A stretch of 64,000 bases of DNA from DAIDKA01 sp035487155 (GCA_035487155.1 DATHMK010000033.1:19468-83467), one strand, 5' to 3'. Positions 1-9,318 are shown, numbered from the stretch's first letter. Notes: generated by a model not told the origin, from the letters alone. Program-made: numbers and translations.

Positions 1-115
1 CTCGCCCCAAAGTGACGCACGCGACTTTGCCAAATGCGCCCGTGGCGCCCACGACAATGGCGGACTTTCCGCGCACGTCGAACAGGCCCGCCTGATCGAA
101 CGCGGGAAGCGTCAT
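1..115 (-). CDS. Short-chain dehydrogenase/reductase, N-terminal fragment cut by the window edge
   Basis: Only the first 38 residues are inside the window. They read from an ATG at 115 into an open frame that reaches base 1. The fragment contains a hydrophobic beta strand followed by GATGAFG (about residues 23-29), which fits the Rossmann dinucleotide-binding loop of the SDR superfamily. The start codon overlaps the stop of the upstream cupin gene by an ATGA arrangement, so it is probably the third gene of the cyclase-cupin-SDR operon. Substrate and full length cannot be judged from the fragment. Confidence 0.75.
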   Translation of the reverse strand, partial: MTLPAFDQAGLFDVRGKSAIVVGATGAFGKVACVTLGR

Positions 116-462
116 GGGCGCTGCGCCGGATGCGGCATGACCACGAGCATCGTCGCAACCTGGTTGGAGGCATTGCGTATGCTTCTGGCCTCTCCGCCAG
201 GAATGTGGCAGCTGTCCATGGCGTGAAGCACATGCACGGTGCCATCCGCCAGTTCCACCGTGACTTCGCCCTCCAGGACGACGTAGATCTTCTCCAGTGG
301 ACCGGCATCCATTTCGGCACCGCCTTGCGGAAGGAAGTGGGATACCCCGACCCAGGCGAATCGCGAGGCGCTCATATCGAAGCCCTGCAGTCGCAGTGAA
401 CGCATGTCGAAGTGCTTCGGCGCGTCGTAACGCCGGGCGTCGCTGTATCGGGTGATCTGCAT
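112..462 (-). CDS. Small cupin-domain protein
   Basis: This 116-residue protein is a single cupin beta barrel. The central part (residues about 45-105) has the pattern of conserved cupin motif 1 around the PLEKIYVVLEGEVTVEL segment and motif 2 around CHIPGGEARSIRN. Such one-domain cupins are metal-dependent isomerases, dioxygenases or ligand-binding proteins, and the specific role cannot be read here. It lies 11 nt behind the cyclase-family hydrolase and overlaps the start of the following SDR, so the three are very likely cotranscribed and act in one pathway. A GGAG lies a few bases upstream of the ATG. Confidence 0.85.
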   Translation of the reverse strand: MQITRYSDARRYDAPKHFDMRSLRLQGFDMSASRFAWVGVSHFLPQGGAEMDAGPLEKIYVVLEGEVTVELADGTVHVLHAMDSCHIPGGEARSIRNASNQVATMLVVMPHPAQRP

Positions 463-473
463 TGCTGACTCCG

Positions 474-1343
474 CTATGCGGAACGACCCGTCTCGATCCT
501 GAATTTACCGGAGGGGTCGAGCATTGCCACGAGGCGCACGATGCATCCATCTCCTTTCTTCCAGCGCCAGGGAAACGCGGCAAACGTCACGCGCTTGCCG
601 GTGACTTTGTCGATGTCCCCGCCGATGTTCTCGAAGCCGCAGATGCCCGCCGAGAGGATCGCATTGTGACAGGGCTCCCACTCGGGAAAGTCCTCGATGA
701 CTTTGTGCCCGGTCTCGCGCTCGTATTCCTGGTTGAGCTTCGGCAGCAGGCCGTGCGGAGCGCCCGGTCCGTGCGGACCGATGGCAGTGCCCAACGGATG
801 ATCGAGCGCCTGGGTGTCGGATCCGCACATCTTCACCTTACGCTGGACGAACCACTCCCCGGCTTCCTTGTAGAATCCGGGTGAGTAGCCGTAATAGTGC
901 TGATTGTCTCCGTAGTACTTGTGCCACCCCGTGTTGACGATGGCGATGTCGCCGGGCTGGATCCTGGGACGTGCGTCCTCGAGATCCTTCGCGGTGATGA
1001 CCTCCCACTTCTTCTTCGGAATGGACACCACCACACCGGTGCCGAAGAAGTAGGGCAGCGGGACCTCGTCCATGAACGGGGTGCCCTGCACGACATGCGC
1101 CGGAGCATCGATGTGGGTGCCGGAGTGCATCACCGTCGTGATTCTTTGGGTCAGCACGCCCGACTTGGACATGCCGTGCAGACGTTCGATTTTGACGTCC
1201 TCGAAGTAGGGCCAGCAGGGCTGTCCAAGGCCCCAGGGGTGGCTCAGGTCATAGAACTCAAGGCCCATCTTGTTGAGCAGATTGGATTCCTCGAATCTGC
1301 AAAGACTCTCATTGCGCCAGTCGCCATCTTCCCAGCCAGGCAT
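474..1343 (-). CDS. Cyclase-family (kynurenine formamidase-like) metal-dependent hydrolase
   Basis: The 289-residue protein carries HSGTHIDAPAH at residues 73-83, the metal-binding signature of the cyclase / arylformamidase family (PF04199), and a DLSHPWG motif near residue 32 typical of the family start. Members hydrolyse formamides, lactones or cyclic compounds. I chose the ATG at 1343 because GAGGTG lies just upstream; an in-frame ATG at 1418 would add 25 unconserved residues. It is the first gene of a minus-strand operon with a cupin and an SDR, divergent from a LysR gene that probably regulates it. The context suggests small-molecule, perhaps aromatic, catabolism rather than tryptophan degradation, since no other kynurenine gene is present. 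Confidence 0.85.
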   Translation of the reverse strand: MPGWEDGDWRNESLCRFEESNLLNKMGLEFYDLSHPWGLGQPCWPYFEDVKIERLHGMSKSGVLTQRITTVMHSGTHIDAPAHVVQGTPFMDEVPLPYFFGTGVVVSIPKKKWEVITAKDLEDARPRIQPGDIAIVNTGWHKYYGDNQHYYGYSPGFYKEAGEWFVQRKVKMCGSDTQALDHPLGTAIGPHGPGAPHGLLPKLNQEYERETGHKVIEDFPEWEPCHNAILSAGICGFENIGGDIDKVTGKRVTFAAFPWRWKKGDGCIVRLVAMLDPSGKFRIETGRSA

Positions 1344-1380
1344 GCGCGCACCTCGTATGTAGCGTATCGTGGAGCAGGTG

Positions 1381-1395
1381 TACCGGAATACGGTA
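1381..1395. promoter_or_regulatory. Candidate LysR operator, site 1
   Basis: A 15-bp perfect dyad TACCG-N5-CGGTA lies 38 bp upstream of the cyclase start, in the divergent region between the cyclase operon and the LysR gene. Interrupted dyads of about 15 bp are the usual form of LysR boxes. The assignment to this LysR is inferred from position only. Confidence 0.5.
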
Positions 1396-1437
1396 TGACG
1401 ATCGACTTGCGGAGTCAACCGAGGGCCGCACCGGAGT

Positions 1438-1452
1438 TACCGCACTGCGGTC
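1438..1452. promoter_or_regulatory. Candidate LysR operator, site 2
   Basis: TACCG-N5-CGGTC repeats the site at 1381-1395 with one changed base, 57 bp away. Two spaced copies in the same divergent intergenic region fit the recognition-site plus activation-site arrangement of LysR regulators. Confidence 0.45.
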
Positions 1453-1527
1453 AAGGCCGCCGCTACAGTGGCTGCGTTCTCGATTATCATGGTGGCGTGA
1501 TCGGCGCGCGACATGGGAGTGGGCACA

Positions 1528-2472
1528 ATGAACCTCAATCGTCTCGATCTGAATCTGCTGGTTGCACTGGATGTCCTGCTCTCCGAGCGCAGCATCACGC
1601 ACGCGGCCGAACGCCTGAACCTCAGTCCTTCGGCGACGAGTGGCGCACTCGCGCGTCTGCGGGTGTACTTCGATGATGAGCTGCTGACGCAAATCGGCCG
1701 CCGCATGGTGCCAACGCCGCTGGGCGAAAGCCTCGAAACCAGCGTCCGCGACTGCCTGCTTCACGTGCAGGCGACGGTCGACATCAGGCCGCAGTTCAAT
1801 CCGCTGAAGTCCAAGCGCAACTTCAAGCTGATGATGTCGGACTATGTCTCAACGGTGCTGATGCCGGCGGCACTGCAGCGCCTGCAGGGCGAAGCCCCGG
1901 GCGTGACGATCGAGCTGATCGGGAATGAGAATGAGCCGTGGGCGGCCCTGAGCCGCGGTCAGATCGACTTCCTCGTCCTGCCGCGCAACTTCATCCGTCA
2001 GGAGCACCCGGCGGAGGTTCTATTCGAGGATGGCTACGTGTGTGTTTGCTGGAGTGGTAACACCCTGATCGGTGATCAGATCAGCATCGAGCAGTGCCTG
2101 CAGCTTGGACACGTGGTGGCGCGGATCGGCACCCAGCGCCCCCCCACCATCGATGAGTGGTTCTTCGAGCGCTTCGGTCACGCACGGCGGGTGGAGGTCA
2201 TCGCGACCAATTTCAACAGCGTGCCCCATCTGTTGGTCGGCACCAATCGCATTTCGATCATGCACCGGCGGCTGGCGCTCGCCTATGGCCGAGCATTGCC
2301 CTTGAAGATATTGCCCTCGCCGATGGCCATGCCGCAGCTCGTTGAAATGATCCAATGGCACAAGACTCGCGACCGTGATCCTGGAAGGGCCTGGCTGTGT
2401 GAGATTTTGCGCTCCGCAGCGGAAAGCTCATCCGAGCGCGCCCCCGTGGAATTGACGGCCGTCAGGGGCTAG
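1528..2472 (+). CDS. LysR-family transcriptional regulator, NodD-like branch
   Basis: The 314-residue protein has the LysR layout: an N-terminal winged helix-turn-helix (residues 1-62, with SITHAAERLNLSPSATS as the helix-turn-helix) and a C-terminal periplasmic-binding-protein-like effector domain (about 90-300). The NLNRLDLNLLVALDVLL start is typical of the NodD/aromatic-responsive branch. I prefer the ATG at 1528, preceded by GGGAGTGGG at a good distance; an ATG at 1513 is in frame. It is divergent from the cyclase-cupin-SDR operon, and two TACCG-N5-CGGT sites lie between them. It may also serve the plus-strand catabolic genes downstream. The effector is unknown, but an aromatic acid is plausible from the neighbours. 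Confidence 0.92.
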   Translation: MNLNRLDLNLLVALDVLLSERSITHAAERLNLSPSATSGALARLRVYFDDELLTQIGRRMVPTPLGESLETSVRDCLLHVQATVDIRPQFNPLKSKRNFKLMMSDYVSTVLMPAALQRLQGEAPGVTIELIGNENEPWAALSRGQIDFLVLPRNFIRQEHPAEVLFEDGYVCVCWSGNTLIGDQISIEQCLQLGHVVARIGTQRPPTIDEWFFERFGHARRVEVIATNFNSVPHLLVGTNRISIMHRRLALAYGRALPLKILPSPMAMPQLVEMIQWHKTRDRDPGRAWLCEILRSAAESSSERAPVELTAVRG

Positions 2473-2620
2473 GACCCCGATGGCATAGCATCATTCGGCC
2501 CGGTCGAAAGGACGTGTCCGTGGAATCGAATTCCCTCCCCGGCGGGGTTGCTTTAGCTTCTTGCGCTGCCGGGGACGTCATTCGACGTGCGAGAGAATCG
2601 GGGGCGCTTGGGAACGGGAT

Positions 2621-3856
2621 ATGATTCTCTTCAAGAACACGAGCATCTTCGACGGCAGTGGCGCTGCGCCGTATCCCGGGGACGTTCTGGTTCAGGAAAA
2701 CCGCATTGTTGCGGTGTCCCGAGCCGGTTTTGCCAATTCTTCCGTGCCGGATGCGACGATTGTTGACGGGGCAGGAACCACTCTGATGCCCGGAATGACC
2801 GAGGCGCACGCCCATTTGAGTTGGCCGAGCTCGGTTGAGCGCTTCGTGCCGGCCATGAGCCTGCCGCCTGAGGATCTGGCGCTCAATACGGCACGCAACG
2901 CACGAATTCTGCTGGACCATGGGTTCACGAGCGCGTACTCGGGGGGCGCCCTCGAAAAGACGCTCGAAATCACCCTCAAGGCAGATATCGACGCGGGCAG
3001 GACTCCCGGCCCCAGACTGGTGCCGGCATCAATAGAGCGCGAACCGCCGAATGAGACTGCCTTCCTCGCCGGAGCCAGTGTGGCAGAACACGGCACGGGT
3101 GCGCAGGGAGTGCGGGCGTTCGTCAAGGAGTGCGCCGCGAAAGGGGCGAAAGTCGTGAAGTTTCTCCTCTCCGGGGAGAGCGCGCTCAAGCCTGGGGCAT
3201 CGATGCAGACCCTGTATTCGGAGGAGGAAATGCGCGCCGCGGGCGAGCAGGCACGCGAGTCCGGAGTGTGGCTTACCGGCCATGCGCATTGTTCCGATGC
3301 CATCAAGATGGGTCTGCGGAACGGTTTTCGCGTTCTGTATCACTGCACCTATGCGGACGAAGAAGCCATCGACATGCTGGCCGCTCGTAAGTCGGAGATA
3401 TTTGTCGCTCCCACCATTGGGATCGTGCAGGCGACGTTGGACGCAACGCCGCCACCGAACTTCGACATGACCCACATGAAGGCCGACGCGACTGCGGTGC
3501 TGGAGCGTCAGAAGAAACTGGCGCCGGAGCTCAAGCGCCGCGGAGTGCGGCTGCTACCCGGCGGCGACTATGGATTTCCCTTCAATCCCAACGGGCGCAA
3601 TGCACGCGACCTCGAGTTATTCGTCCGGCACCTGGGATTTACCGCCATCGAAGCGCTCGTTGCCGTCACGAGGGGTGGCGGGGAGATCATGGGCCTGGAA
3701 CATGAGCTTGGCCGCATCGAACCGGGATATCTCGCGGACCTGCTGCTGGTACGGGGCGACCCGACCCGCGATGTCGCCCTTCTTCAGGATAAGCAGAATC
3801 TGCTTGCGATCATGAAGGATGGCCGGTTTCACAAAGCTCCTGTCGCCCACACCTAG
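2621..3856 (+). CDS. Metal-dependent amidohydrolase (imidazolonepropionase/prolidase-like)
   Basis: This 411-residue cytosolic enzyme has the amidohydrolase superfamily layout: a small N-terminal beta domain (DGSGAAPYPGDVLVQENRI), the HxH metal motif in EAHAHLSW near residue 65, later metal histidines in TGHAHC and YHCTY, the catalytic aspartate in PGGDYGF, and a C-terminal strand GRIEPGYLADLLLVRGDP. Related enzymes hydrolyse amide bonds in rings or imidodipeptides. I chose the ATG at 2621 because homologous proteins begin with MILFKN-like strands; upstream in-frame codons add unrelated sequence. It leads the plus-strand series of esterases and glycosidases and is 12 nt from the next gene. 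The substrate is not evident. Confidence 0.85.
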   Translation: MILFKNTSIFDGSGAAPYPGDVLVQENRIVAVSRAGFANSSVPDATIVDGAGTTLMPGMTEAHAHLSWPSSVERFVPAMSLPPEDLALNTARNARILLDHGFTSAYSGGALEKTLEITLKADIDAGRTPGPRLVPASIEREPPNETAFLAGASVAEHGTGAQGVRAFVKECAAKGAKVVKFLLSGESALKPGASMQTLYSEEEMRAAGEQARESGVWLTGHAHCSDAIKMGLRNGFRVLYHCTYADEEAIDMLAARKSEIFVAPTIGIVQATLDATPPPNFDMTHMKADATAVLERQKKLAPELKRRGVRLLPGGDYGFPFNPNGRNARDLELFVRHLGFTAIEALVAVTRGGGEIMGLEHELGRIEPGYLADLLLVRGDPTRDVALLQDKQNLLAIMKDGRFHKAPVAHT

Positions 3857-3868
3857 CCGAGCATACCC

Positions 3869-4825
3869 ATGAACCGGTTGGTCAGCGCAGGGTCGGGCGA
3901 TGGCGAGAATGTGTCCTCCGACAGCGCCTCGAGCGAGCCTCTGAAATCGAGCATTGAGGGCCGAATTCGTGCACTGGGCGCCGTGCTCGACATGCCCTTC
4001 ACGCAGGCGATCTACAAGCCGCTTCTGGATCGTCAACCGCGCGAAGGGGTAAAAGTCAGACGCGACCTTCGATATGGGAGCGACGAACGGCAGCGGCTGG
4101 ACATCTACGAACCGGAGGCGCAATCCACGGCACTTCAATCTTTGCTGCTTCTCATGCCAGGCGGCGGTTTCATCCGCGGCGACAAGGCTGAACGGGAGAA
4201 TTTCGGCCAGCGCTTCGCACGCGAAGGGATCGTAACCGCGGTCGCCAACTACCGCTTGGCGCCCCTGCACCAATGGCCGGCGGGAGCGGAGGATGTGATC
4301 GCCGCCTATGTGTGGGTGAGGCAGAACGCAGCCCAGCTTGGCGTGGATCCGAATCGCATCTTCCTCGCGGGGGAATCGGCCGGCGCGGCCCACGTGGCGG
4401 CAGCCACGCTGGTGCGGCGCTTCCACCCTAAGGAGGGCCTGGCCATCGCGGGGACTGTGCTGATATCAGGCGTGTACAACGCTCATCTGGAACGGCTGGC
4501 CCGAATGCAGTTCGGCGTGGCGACGCCGGATCCGCGCAACGAGGCGTATTTCGGCTCCGACTTCGCGCGCTACCGGCAGATGTCAACCGTCGAGCTGATC
4601 GATGCGCCGCCCGCCGCTCCGCTTCTCATCACCTACGCTGAACTGGATTTGCTCGGGATGCAGGTGCAGGCGGGTGAACTATTCGCAAGATTGGTGACAC
4701 AACACGGCTACAGCCCCCAGCTGCGCATTATTCGGGGCCACAATCATTTGACGCAGGTATATGCCGTGAACACCGGCGATGAGTCCCTGAGCGCTCCGCT
4801 GCTGGAATTCCTGCGGGCGCGATAA
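3869..4825 (+). CDS. Alpha/beta hydrolase, hormone-sensitive-lipase type carboxylesterase
   Basis: The 318-residue protein has the HSL (family IV esterase) features: an oxyanion segment MPGGGFIRGD (96-105) in place of the usual HGGG, the nucleophile elbow GESAG with Ser170, an acid residue near DLLGM (about 257) and a catalytic His in GHNHLT near 290. YRLAPLHQWPA (128-138) is also typical of the family. No signal peptide is visible, so it should act in the cytoplasm on small esters. It lies between the amidohydrolase and the GH3 gene with short gaps, which suggests cotranscription and a role in de-esterifying imported products. Confidence 0.88.
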   Translation: MNRLVSAGSGDGENVSSDSASSEPLKSSIEGRIRALGAVLDMPFTQAIYKPLLDRQPREGVKVRRDLRYGSDERQRLDIYEPEAQSTALQSLLLLMPGGGFIRGDKAERENFGQRFAREGIVTAVANYRLAPLHQWPAGAEDVIAAYVWVRQNAAQLGVDPNRIFLAGESAGAAHVAAATLVRRFHPKEGLAIAGTVLISGVYNAHLERLARMQFGVATPDPRNEAYFGSDFARYRQMSTVELIDAPPAAPLLITYAELDLLGMQVQAGELFARLVTQHGYSPQLRIIRGHNHLTQVYAVNTGDESLSAPLLEFLRAR

Positions 4826-4879
4826 GGAATCTGGCGGCGAGCAAGTGCATTGCGCTTTGAATCTTTAAGGGTGTCCGCG

Positions 4880-7534
4880 ATGAAGATGGGTCGGGCAATC
4901 GTGGCGATGCTGCCGCTGCTGATCGCGGCGGCGCCGTCGCGCGCCGCGGAGGCGCCCTGTCCGATCGCGGCTTCGCAGGAGAGGCCCTGGCTGGACAACA
5001 CGCTGTCAGCGGAGTGCCGAGCTGATGCGCTCGTCAGGCAGCTCGGTTCGCTCGATGACAAGCTCGCCGTACTCGGTGGCGGGCTGCAACGCTACGGAGT
5101 GACGGATTCTCCCGCTTCTGATGGACCAGCGGGACCAACTCACGTGCCGGGCGGCGCGAGTCTTCCGAACGGGATGGCGGTGGCGTCGAGTTTCGATGTG
5201 GATATGGCGCATGCCTACGGGCGTGCGGTGGGCGGGGAATTCCGCGCCGCGGGCATACTTCAGATGCTGGGCCCGACTGTAGACATTGCCCGCACCTGGC
5301 ATTCGGGTCGGGTTCCTGAGGCATTTGGTGAGGATCCTTTGCTTTCCGGGGAAATCGCGGCCAACGTGGTCCGGGGAGTGCAGGAACGGGGCGTTGCCGC
5401 AACTCTGAAGCACTTCGCGGTGTATGAGCAGGAGCAGGGACGCACCGGAGACTTGCCATTCGGACTCAACGCAGCGGTGAACAATGTCGTTTCGGAACGC
5501 GTAATCCGCGAGATCTACCTCGCCCCATTTCGAGCCGCCGTCCAGGAGGGCGGGGCGCTGGGCGTGATGTGCGGGTTTCCCCGTATCAACGGTGTCTATG
5601 CGTGCGAGAACTCCATGCTGCTGGGAATTCTGAAGAATGAATGGGGATTTCGTGGCACCGTGGCACCGGACTTTCCGGACGCTCAACGAAGTGTCGTTGC
5701 CGCCGTCAATGCAGGTCTGGACATGGGGAATCTCGGTGTGCCTCGCGAGGCCGGGCCAGCCGCTCGCCCGGCTGCCACACCGGATGCGAACCTGGGGGCG
5801 GCGCTGGGATTGGGAGCAATACCAGGAGGTGTGAGCCTGCACGATGCCGCGGTGTCCGGAAGGGTCAGCGCGCAGCGTCTTGATGACATGATTCGGCGCA
5901 GACTGATCGTGCTGTTTGCGGCACAAGCCGCCGGCGCGTCGCCACTCGCCCGGCAGGACACCGCGGCAAACGGCGTCCAGGAGCTGGCATTGCGCATTGC
6001 GGAACAGGGGGCGGTGCTGCTGCGAAACGAAGCACAGGTTCTTCCGCTTGCGGCGCAAGTGAAGTCGATTGCTGTTCTGGGCGCACAGGCGGGAGCGAAG
6101 CCACAAGCCGCGACGTCCGGATCGGCGTACATCGAGCCAGCACGGGCCGCGGCCGCCATCGATGAGATAAGGCTGCGCGCCGGAACCTCAGTGCGAGTGA
6201 CCTACGTCCGCGGCTCCCTTGGACTCGACGCGCTTCCGGCCATTCCCACTGCGGTGCTCCACACCCCGGAGGGTGGCGCCGGTCTGCGCGTTGAGTACTT
6301 TGGGAATCCGCGTCTGGACTTCGCCGGTCGGCCACTCTTTGTGCGCATCGACCCGAGCGCGGATGTGCGTGGGCCCATGCCGATAGCCGGATTACCCGCC
6401 AACAATGGCTGGTCTACGCGTTGGTCCGGCACACTCACCCCCAGAAACAGCGGTGTCCACCACTTCACGCTTTCCGGGGCCGGAAGCGGGCGCCTCTACC
6501 TGGACGACCGGCTGGTCGCGCGATTCGATCGAGTTGACTTCGGGGCGGTGGCGTATGCGGCAGCGACGCTTGAAGGTGGTCACTCCGTGAGGTTGCGCGT
6601 GGAGTTCACACCACGCGAAGCGGCTCCCATCCCGGGCCTGCACATGATGGGTACCACCCTGGGCACTCTACTGCACCTGGGATGGGCCGAGCCGGATGAT
6701 AGTGTCGCTCAGGCCGTGGCCGCCGCCCGGCAGGCAGACGTGGCCATAATCTTTGCCGCGGACCGTCAGGGAGAGGGCGCTGATCGCACGGGCCTCGCGC
6801 TGCCCGGTGATCAGAACGAATTGATCGCGGCGGTCGCGGCGGCGAACCCAAGCACCGTCGTGGTCCTGAGCACCGCAGGCCCGGTCTCCATGCCCTGGGC
6901 GAACAAGGTCGCGGCCATCCTGGAAACCTGGTACGCGGGAGATGCATTCGGCACCGCTGTGACGCGTCTGCTTTTTGGCGATGCCGCCCCCGGAGGGCGA
7001 CTGCCGATTACCTTCCCGATGAACGAGCAGCAAGGGCCGCTTTCGTTGCCGAGCCGCTATCCCGGAACGGTCAGCTCCGACGGGTCGCTGGCGGAGGCCC
7101 ATTTTGATGAAGGATTGCTGGTGGGATACCGCTGGTTTGACGCCACCCAGTCCAAGCCGCTCTATCCCTTTGGTCACGGCTTGACATATTCGCGAATGCG
7201 CGTCGATCACTTTCAGGTCGAGACCTCCGCCACCGAACCTCGCATCAAGGCAACGATCAGCAACGTCGGATCACATGCCGATGCCGAAGTGCTGCAGGTA
7301 TATCTCCGATTCCCGGACTCAGCGTCGGAGCCGCCGCGGCGCCTGGTGGCATTCAAGCGGGTTGAACTTGCCGCCGCAGAGAGTCGCGATATTGAGCTGA
7401 CTGTACCTGCCCGTGCCTTTGAAGTATGGGATGCACAGGCACACCGCTGGCACGCGCCCTCTGGCCGCTACGAGATTTTCATCGGGCGGTCTTCCCGGGA
7501 AATTCTTTTTCGTCATTCCTTCGATCGGCCATGA
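4880..7534 (+). CDS. Glycoside hydrolase family 3 with PA14 insert, exported
   Basis: The 884-residue protein begins with a signal peptide (about 1-22, ending SRA-A). The GH3 N-terminal barrel follows, with RVPEAFGEDPLLSG, TLKHFAVYEQ and VNAGLDMGN; the nucleophile is probably Asp264 in VAPDFPD, where most family members read VSDW. The C-terminal GH3 domain is interrupted by a PA14 domain (about residues 470-590, GWSTRWSGTLTPRNSGVHHF) and ends in a fibronectin-III-like domain with YPFGHGLTYS. PA14-bearing GH3 enzymes are often beta-glucosidases acting on substituted glycosides. The ATG at 4880 starts the signal peptide. The stop overlaps the start of the tannase gene by ATGA, so glycosidic and ester bonds are probably attacked together. 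Confidence 0.93.
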   Translation: MKMGRAIVAMLPLLIAAAPSRAAEAPCPIAASQERPWLDNTLSAECRADALVRQLGSLDDKLAVLGGGLQRYGVTDSPASDGPAGPTHVPGGASLPNGMAVASSFDVDMAHAYGRAVGGEFRAAGILQMLGPTVDIARTWHSGRVPEAFGEDPLLSGEIAANVVRGVQERGVAATLKHFAVYEQEQGRTGDLPFGLNAAVNNVVSERVIREIYLAPFRAAVQEGGALGVMCGFPRINGVYACENSMLLGILKNEWGFRGTVAPDFPDAQRSVVAAVNAGLDMGNLGVPREAGPAARPAATPDANLGAALGLGAIPGGVSLHDAAVSGRVSAQRLDDMIRRRLIVLFAAQAAGASPLARQDTAANGVQELALRIAEQGAVLLRNEAQVLPLAAQVKSIAVLGAQAGAKPQAATSGSAYIEPARAAAAIDEIRLRAGTSVRVTYVRGSLGLDALPAIPTAVLHTPEGGAGLRVEYFGNPRLDFAGRPLFVRIDPSADVRGPMPIAGLPANNGWSTRWSGTLTPRNSGVHHFTLSGAGSGRLYLDDRLVARFDRVDFGAVAYAAATLEGGHSVRLRVEFTPREAAPIPGLHMMGTTLGTLLHLGWAEPDDSVAQAVAAARQADVAIIFAADRQGEGADRTGLALPGDQNELIAAVAAANPSTVVVLSTAGPVSMPWANKVAAILETWYAGDAFGTAVTRLLFGDAAPGGRLPITFPMNEQQGPLSLPSRYPGTVSSDGSLAEAHFDEGLLVGYRWFDATQSKPLYPFGHGLTYSRMRVDHFQVETSATEPRIKATISNVGSHADAEVLQVYLRFPDSASEPPRRLVAFKRVELAAAESRDIELTVPARAFEVWDAQAHRWHAPSGRYEIFIGRSSREILFRHSFDRP

Positions 7535-9318
7535 GGAAAATTACCGTGACAAAGCTGGGTTGGCTGACCTACGCCCTGATCGCCGGCTCTGCGCTTGCGG
7601 CCGGCCACTGCACGCCGGCGCGCAGTCAAGCAAGCGAGCCGGCCCACGGACTCGCCGACGCAGCGCGAGCGTGCTCTGCTTTGATCCAACAAACCGGTGT
7701 CGCGCTGGGTGAGCCCACGGCGCGGATCCTGACGGCGAAGCTCAATGCTCGTTCCGAGTCGCAAGCCGATCCCGCGGCTCCGCCGTGGATGGGTCCGCTG
7801 CCGCCAATGCCGGAACACTGCGAACTGACGGGCGTCATGCGCGAGCGCACCGGCTCTGATGGGCAGCGATACGCGGTGAAGTTCCACATGCGCCTTCCGA
7901 CCGACTGGAACGGACGGTTTCTGTTCCAGGGCGGTGGGGGTACAAACGGCGTTCTTGGCGCGGCCAATGGCAGCCTGCAACCGGGAATGCCCACCGGGCT
8001 CGAACAAGGCTTCGCGGTCGTCAGCACCGACACGGGTCATGATAACGCGCTCAACAGCAACCCCGAGAAGCAGGGGACAGTGTCATTCGGACACGACTAC
8101 CAGGCCCGTCTGGAGTACGCCGAGAAGGCCCTCGACAGCGTGGCCACCACGGCCAAGCGCATCATCGGCATCTACTACAATCGCCCTGCAAGCCATAGTT
8201 TCTTTGCCGGATGCTCCAATGGCGGGCGTGAGGGCATGGTCTTCGCGCAGCGCTTTCCGGATCAGTTCGACGGCATTGTGGCGGGGTCGCCGGCTTTTGC
8301 CGTTCCCAAGGCGGCCATCGCCGAGGCTTGGGACACCCAGACCTTCGCAGCCCTCGCCGCCAGCGAAGGCATGAAGCAGGGCAATGGCCTGCCCGATATA
8401 GCGAAAGCGCTTTCCGATGCAGACCTGGGCCTCATCGCCGAGGCGGTCATGAAGGCCTGCGACGCTGCGGATGGGGCGCTCGATGGGATGGTACAGAACC
8501 TCGGTCAGTGCACCACCGCGCGAGTCCGTCCCCGGCTCGAGGCCAGCATCTGCACCGGTGCCAAGAACGCGACCTGTTTGAGCCGCGATCAGGTCGAGGC
8601 GCTGGTTCGCTCACTTGGCGGCCCTCATGATTCCAAGGGCCGCGCGCTATATGCGGATTGGCCCTGGGACGTTGGCCTCGCCAGTCCCGGTTGGCGCATA
8701 TGGAAGCTGGGAATCCCCGGCGCGATGCCTTCGATCAATGTTGCACTGGGCTCACCGGCGCTGTCGGGGCTGTTTATCACCCCGCCCACTGACGTTGCGG
8801 ACACGCCGGAGGCGAATCTTCGGTATCAGCTTGCATTCAACTTTGACCGTGACGCACCGAAGATCTTCGGCAAGAACGCACAGTTCCCGCGCTCCGGCTG
8901 GGACCTGGTTGGGGCACAGTCAACGGACCTCGATCGGTTCCGCCAGCACGGCGGTAAGCTCATCGTGCCGCAGGGCGGCTCCGACCCCATTTTTTCGATT
9001 AACGACACCATCGCCTGGTGGCGCAGGGTTGATGCGGCGAACCGCGGAAACGCCAGCAGTTTTGTCCGGGTATATGCGGTGCCGGGCATGAACCATTGCG
9101 GTGGCGGACCTGCCACGGATCAGTTTGACGCGTTGACGGCGGTCGTCAACTGGGTCGAGCGCGGAGTCGCACCCGACAGTATCCTGGCTAAGGCGGGACC
9201 TATGACGCCCTGGCCGGGTCGTACCCGACCGCTGTGTTCATATCCGAACATCGCGCGTTACCGCTCCGGGGACATGAACCAGGCGACAAGTTTCGCCTGT
9301 GAGGCAGGAGGGCGATGA
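7531..9318 (+). CDS. Tannase / feruloyl esterase family protein, exported
   Basis: This 595-residue protein has an N-terminal signal peptide (about 1-33, ending ARSQA) and the tannase fold (PF07519). Diagnostic segments are LPTDWNGRFLFQGGGG (oxyanion region), GCSNGGREG (nucleophile elbow), and near the end VRVYAVPGMNHCGGG with the catalytic His flanked by Cys. Paired cysteines near the nucleophile and the His are usual for the family, which cleaves galloyl, feruloyl or related aromatic esters in the periplasm or outside. Its ATG overlaps the GH3 stop and its own stop overlaps the next hydrolase start, so all three are tightly coupled. The exact acyl group is not determinable. Confidence 0.92.
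   Translation: MRKITVTKLGWLTYALIAGSALAAGHCTPARSQASEPAHGLADAARACSALIQQTGVALGEPTARILTAKLNARSESQADPAAPPWMGPLPPMPEHCELTGVMRERTGSDGQRYAVKFHMRLPTDWNGRFLFQGGGGTNGVLGAANGSLQPGMPTGLEQGFAVVSTDTGHDNALNSNPEKQGTVSFGHDYQARLEYAEKALDSVATTAKRIIGIYYNRPASHSFFAGCSNGGREGMVFAQRFPDQFDGIVAGSPAFAVPKAAIAEAWDTQTFAALAASEGMKQGNGLPDIAKALSDADLGLIAEAVMKACDAADGALDGMVQNLGQCTTARVRPRLEASICTGAKNATCLSRDQVEALVRSLGGPHDSKGRALYADWPWDVGLASPGWRIWKLGIPGAMPSINVALGSPALSGLFITPPTDVADTPEANLRYQLAFNFDRDAPKIFGKNAQFPRSGWDLVGAQSTDLDRFRQHGGKLIVPQGGSDPIFSINDTIAWWRRVDAANRGNASSFVRVYAVPGMNHCGGGPATDQFDALTAVVNWVERGVAPDSILAKAGPMTPWPGRTRPLCSYPNIARYRSGDMNQATSFACEAGGR

Noticed and set aside
5006..6106. A 366-codon minus-strand frame inside the GH3 gene
   Set aside because: No recognisable domain and no ribosome site, while the plus strand encodes continuous GH3 domains.
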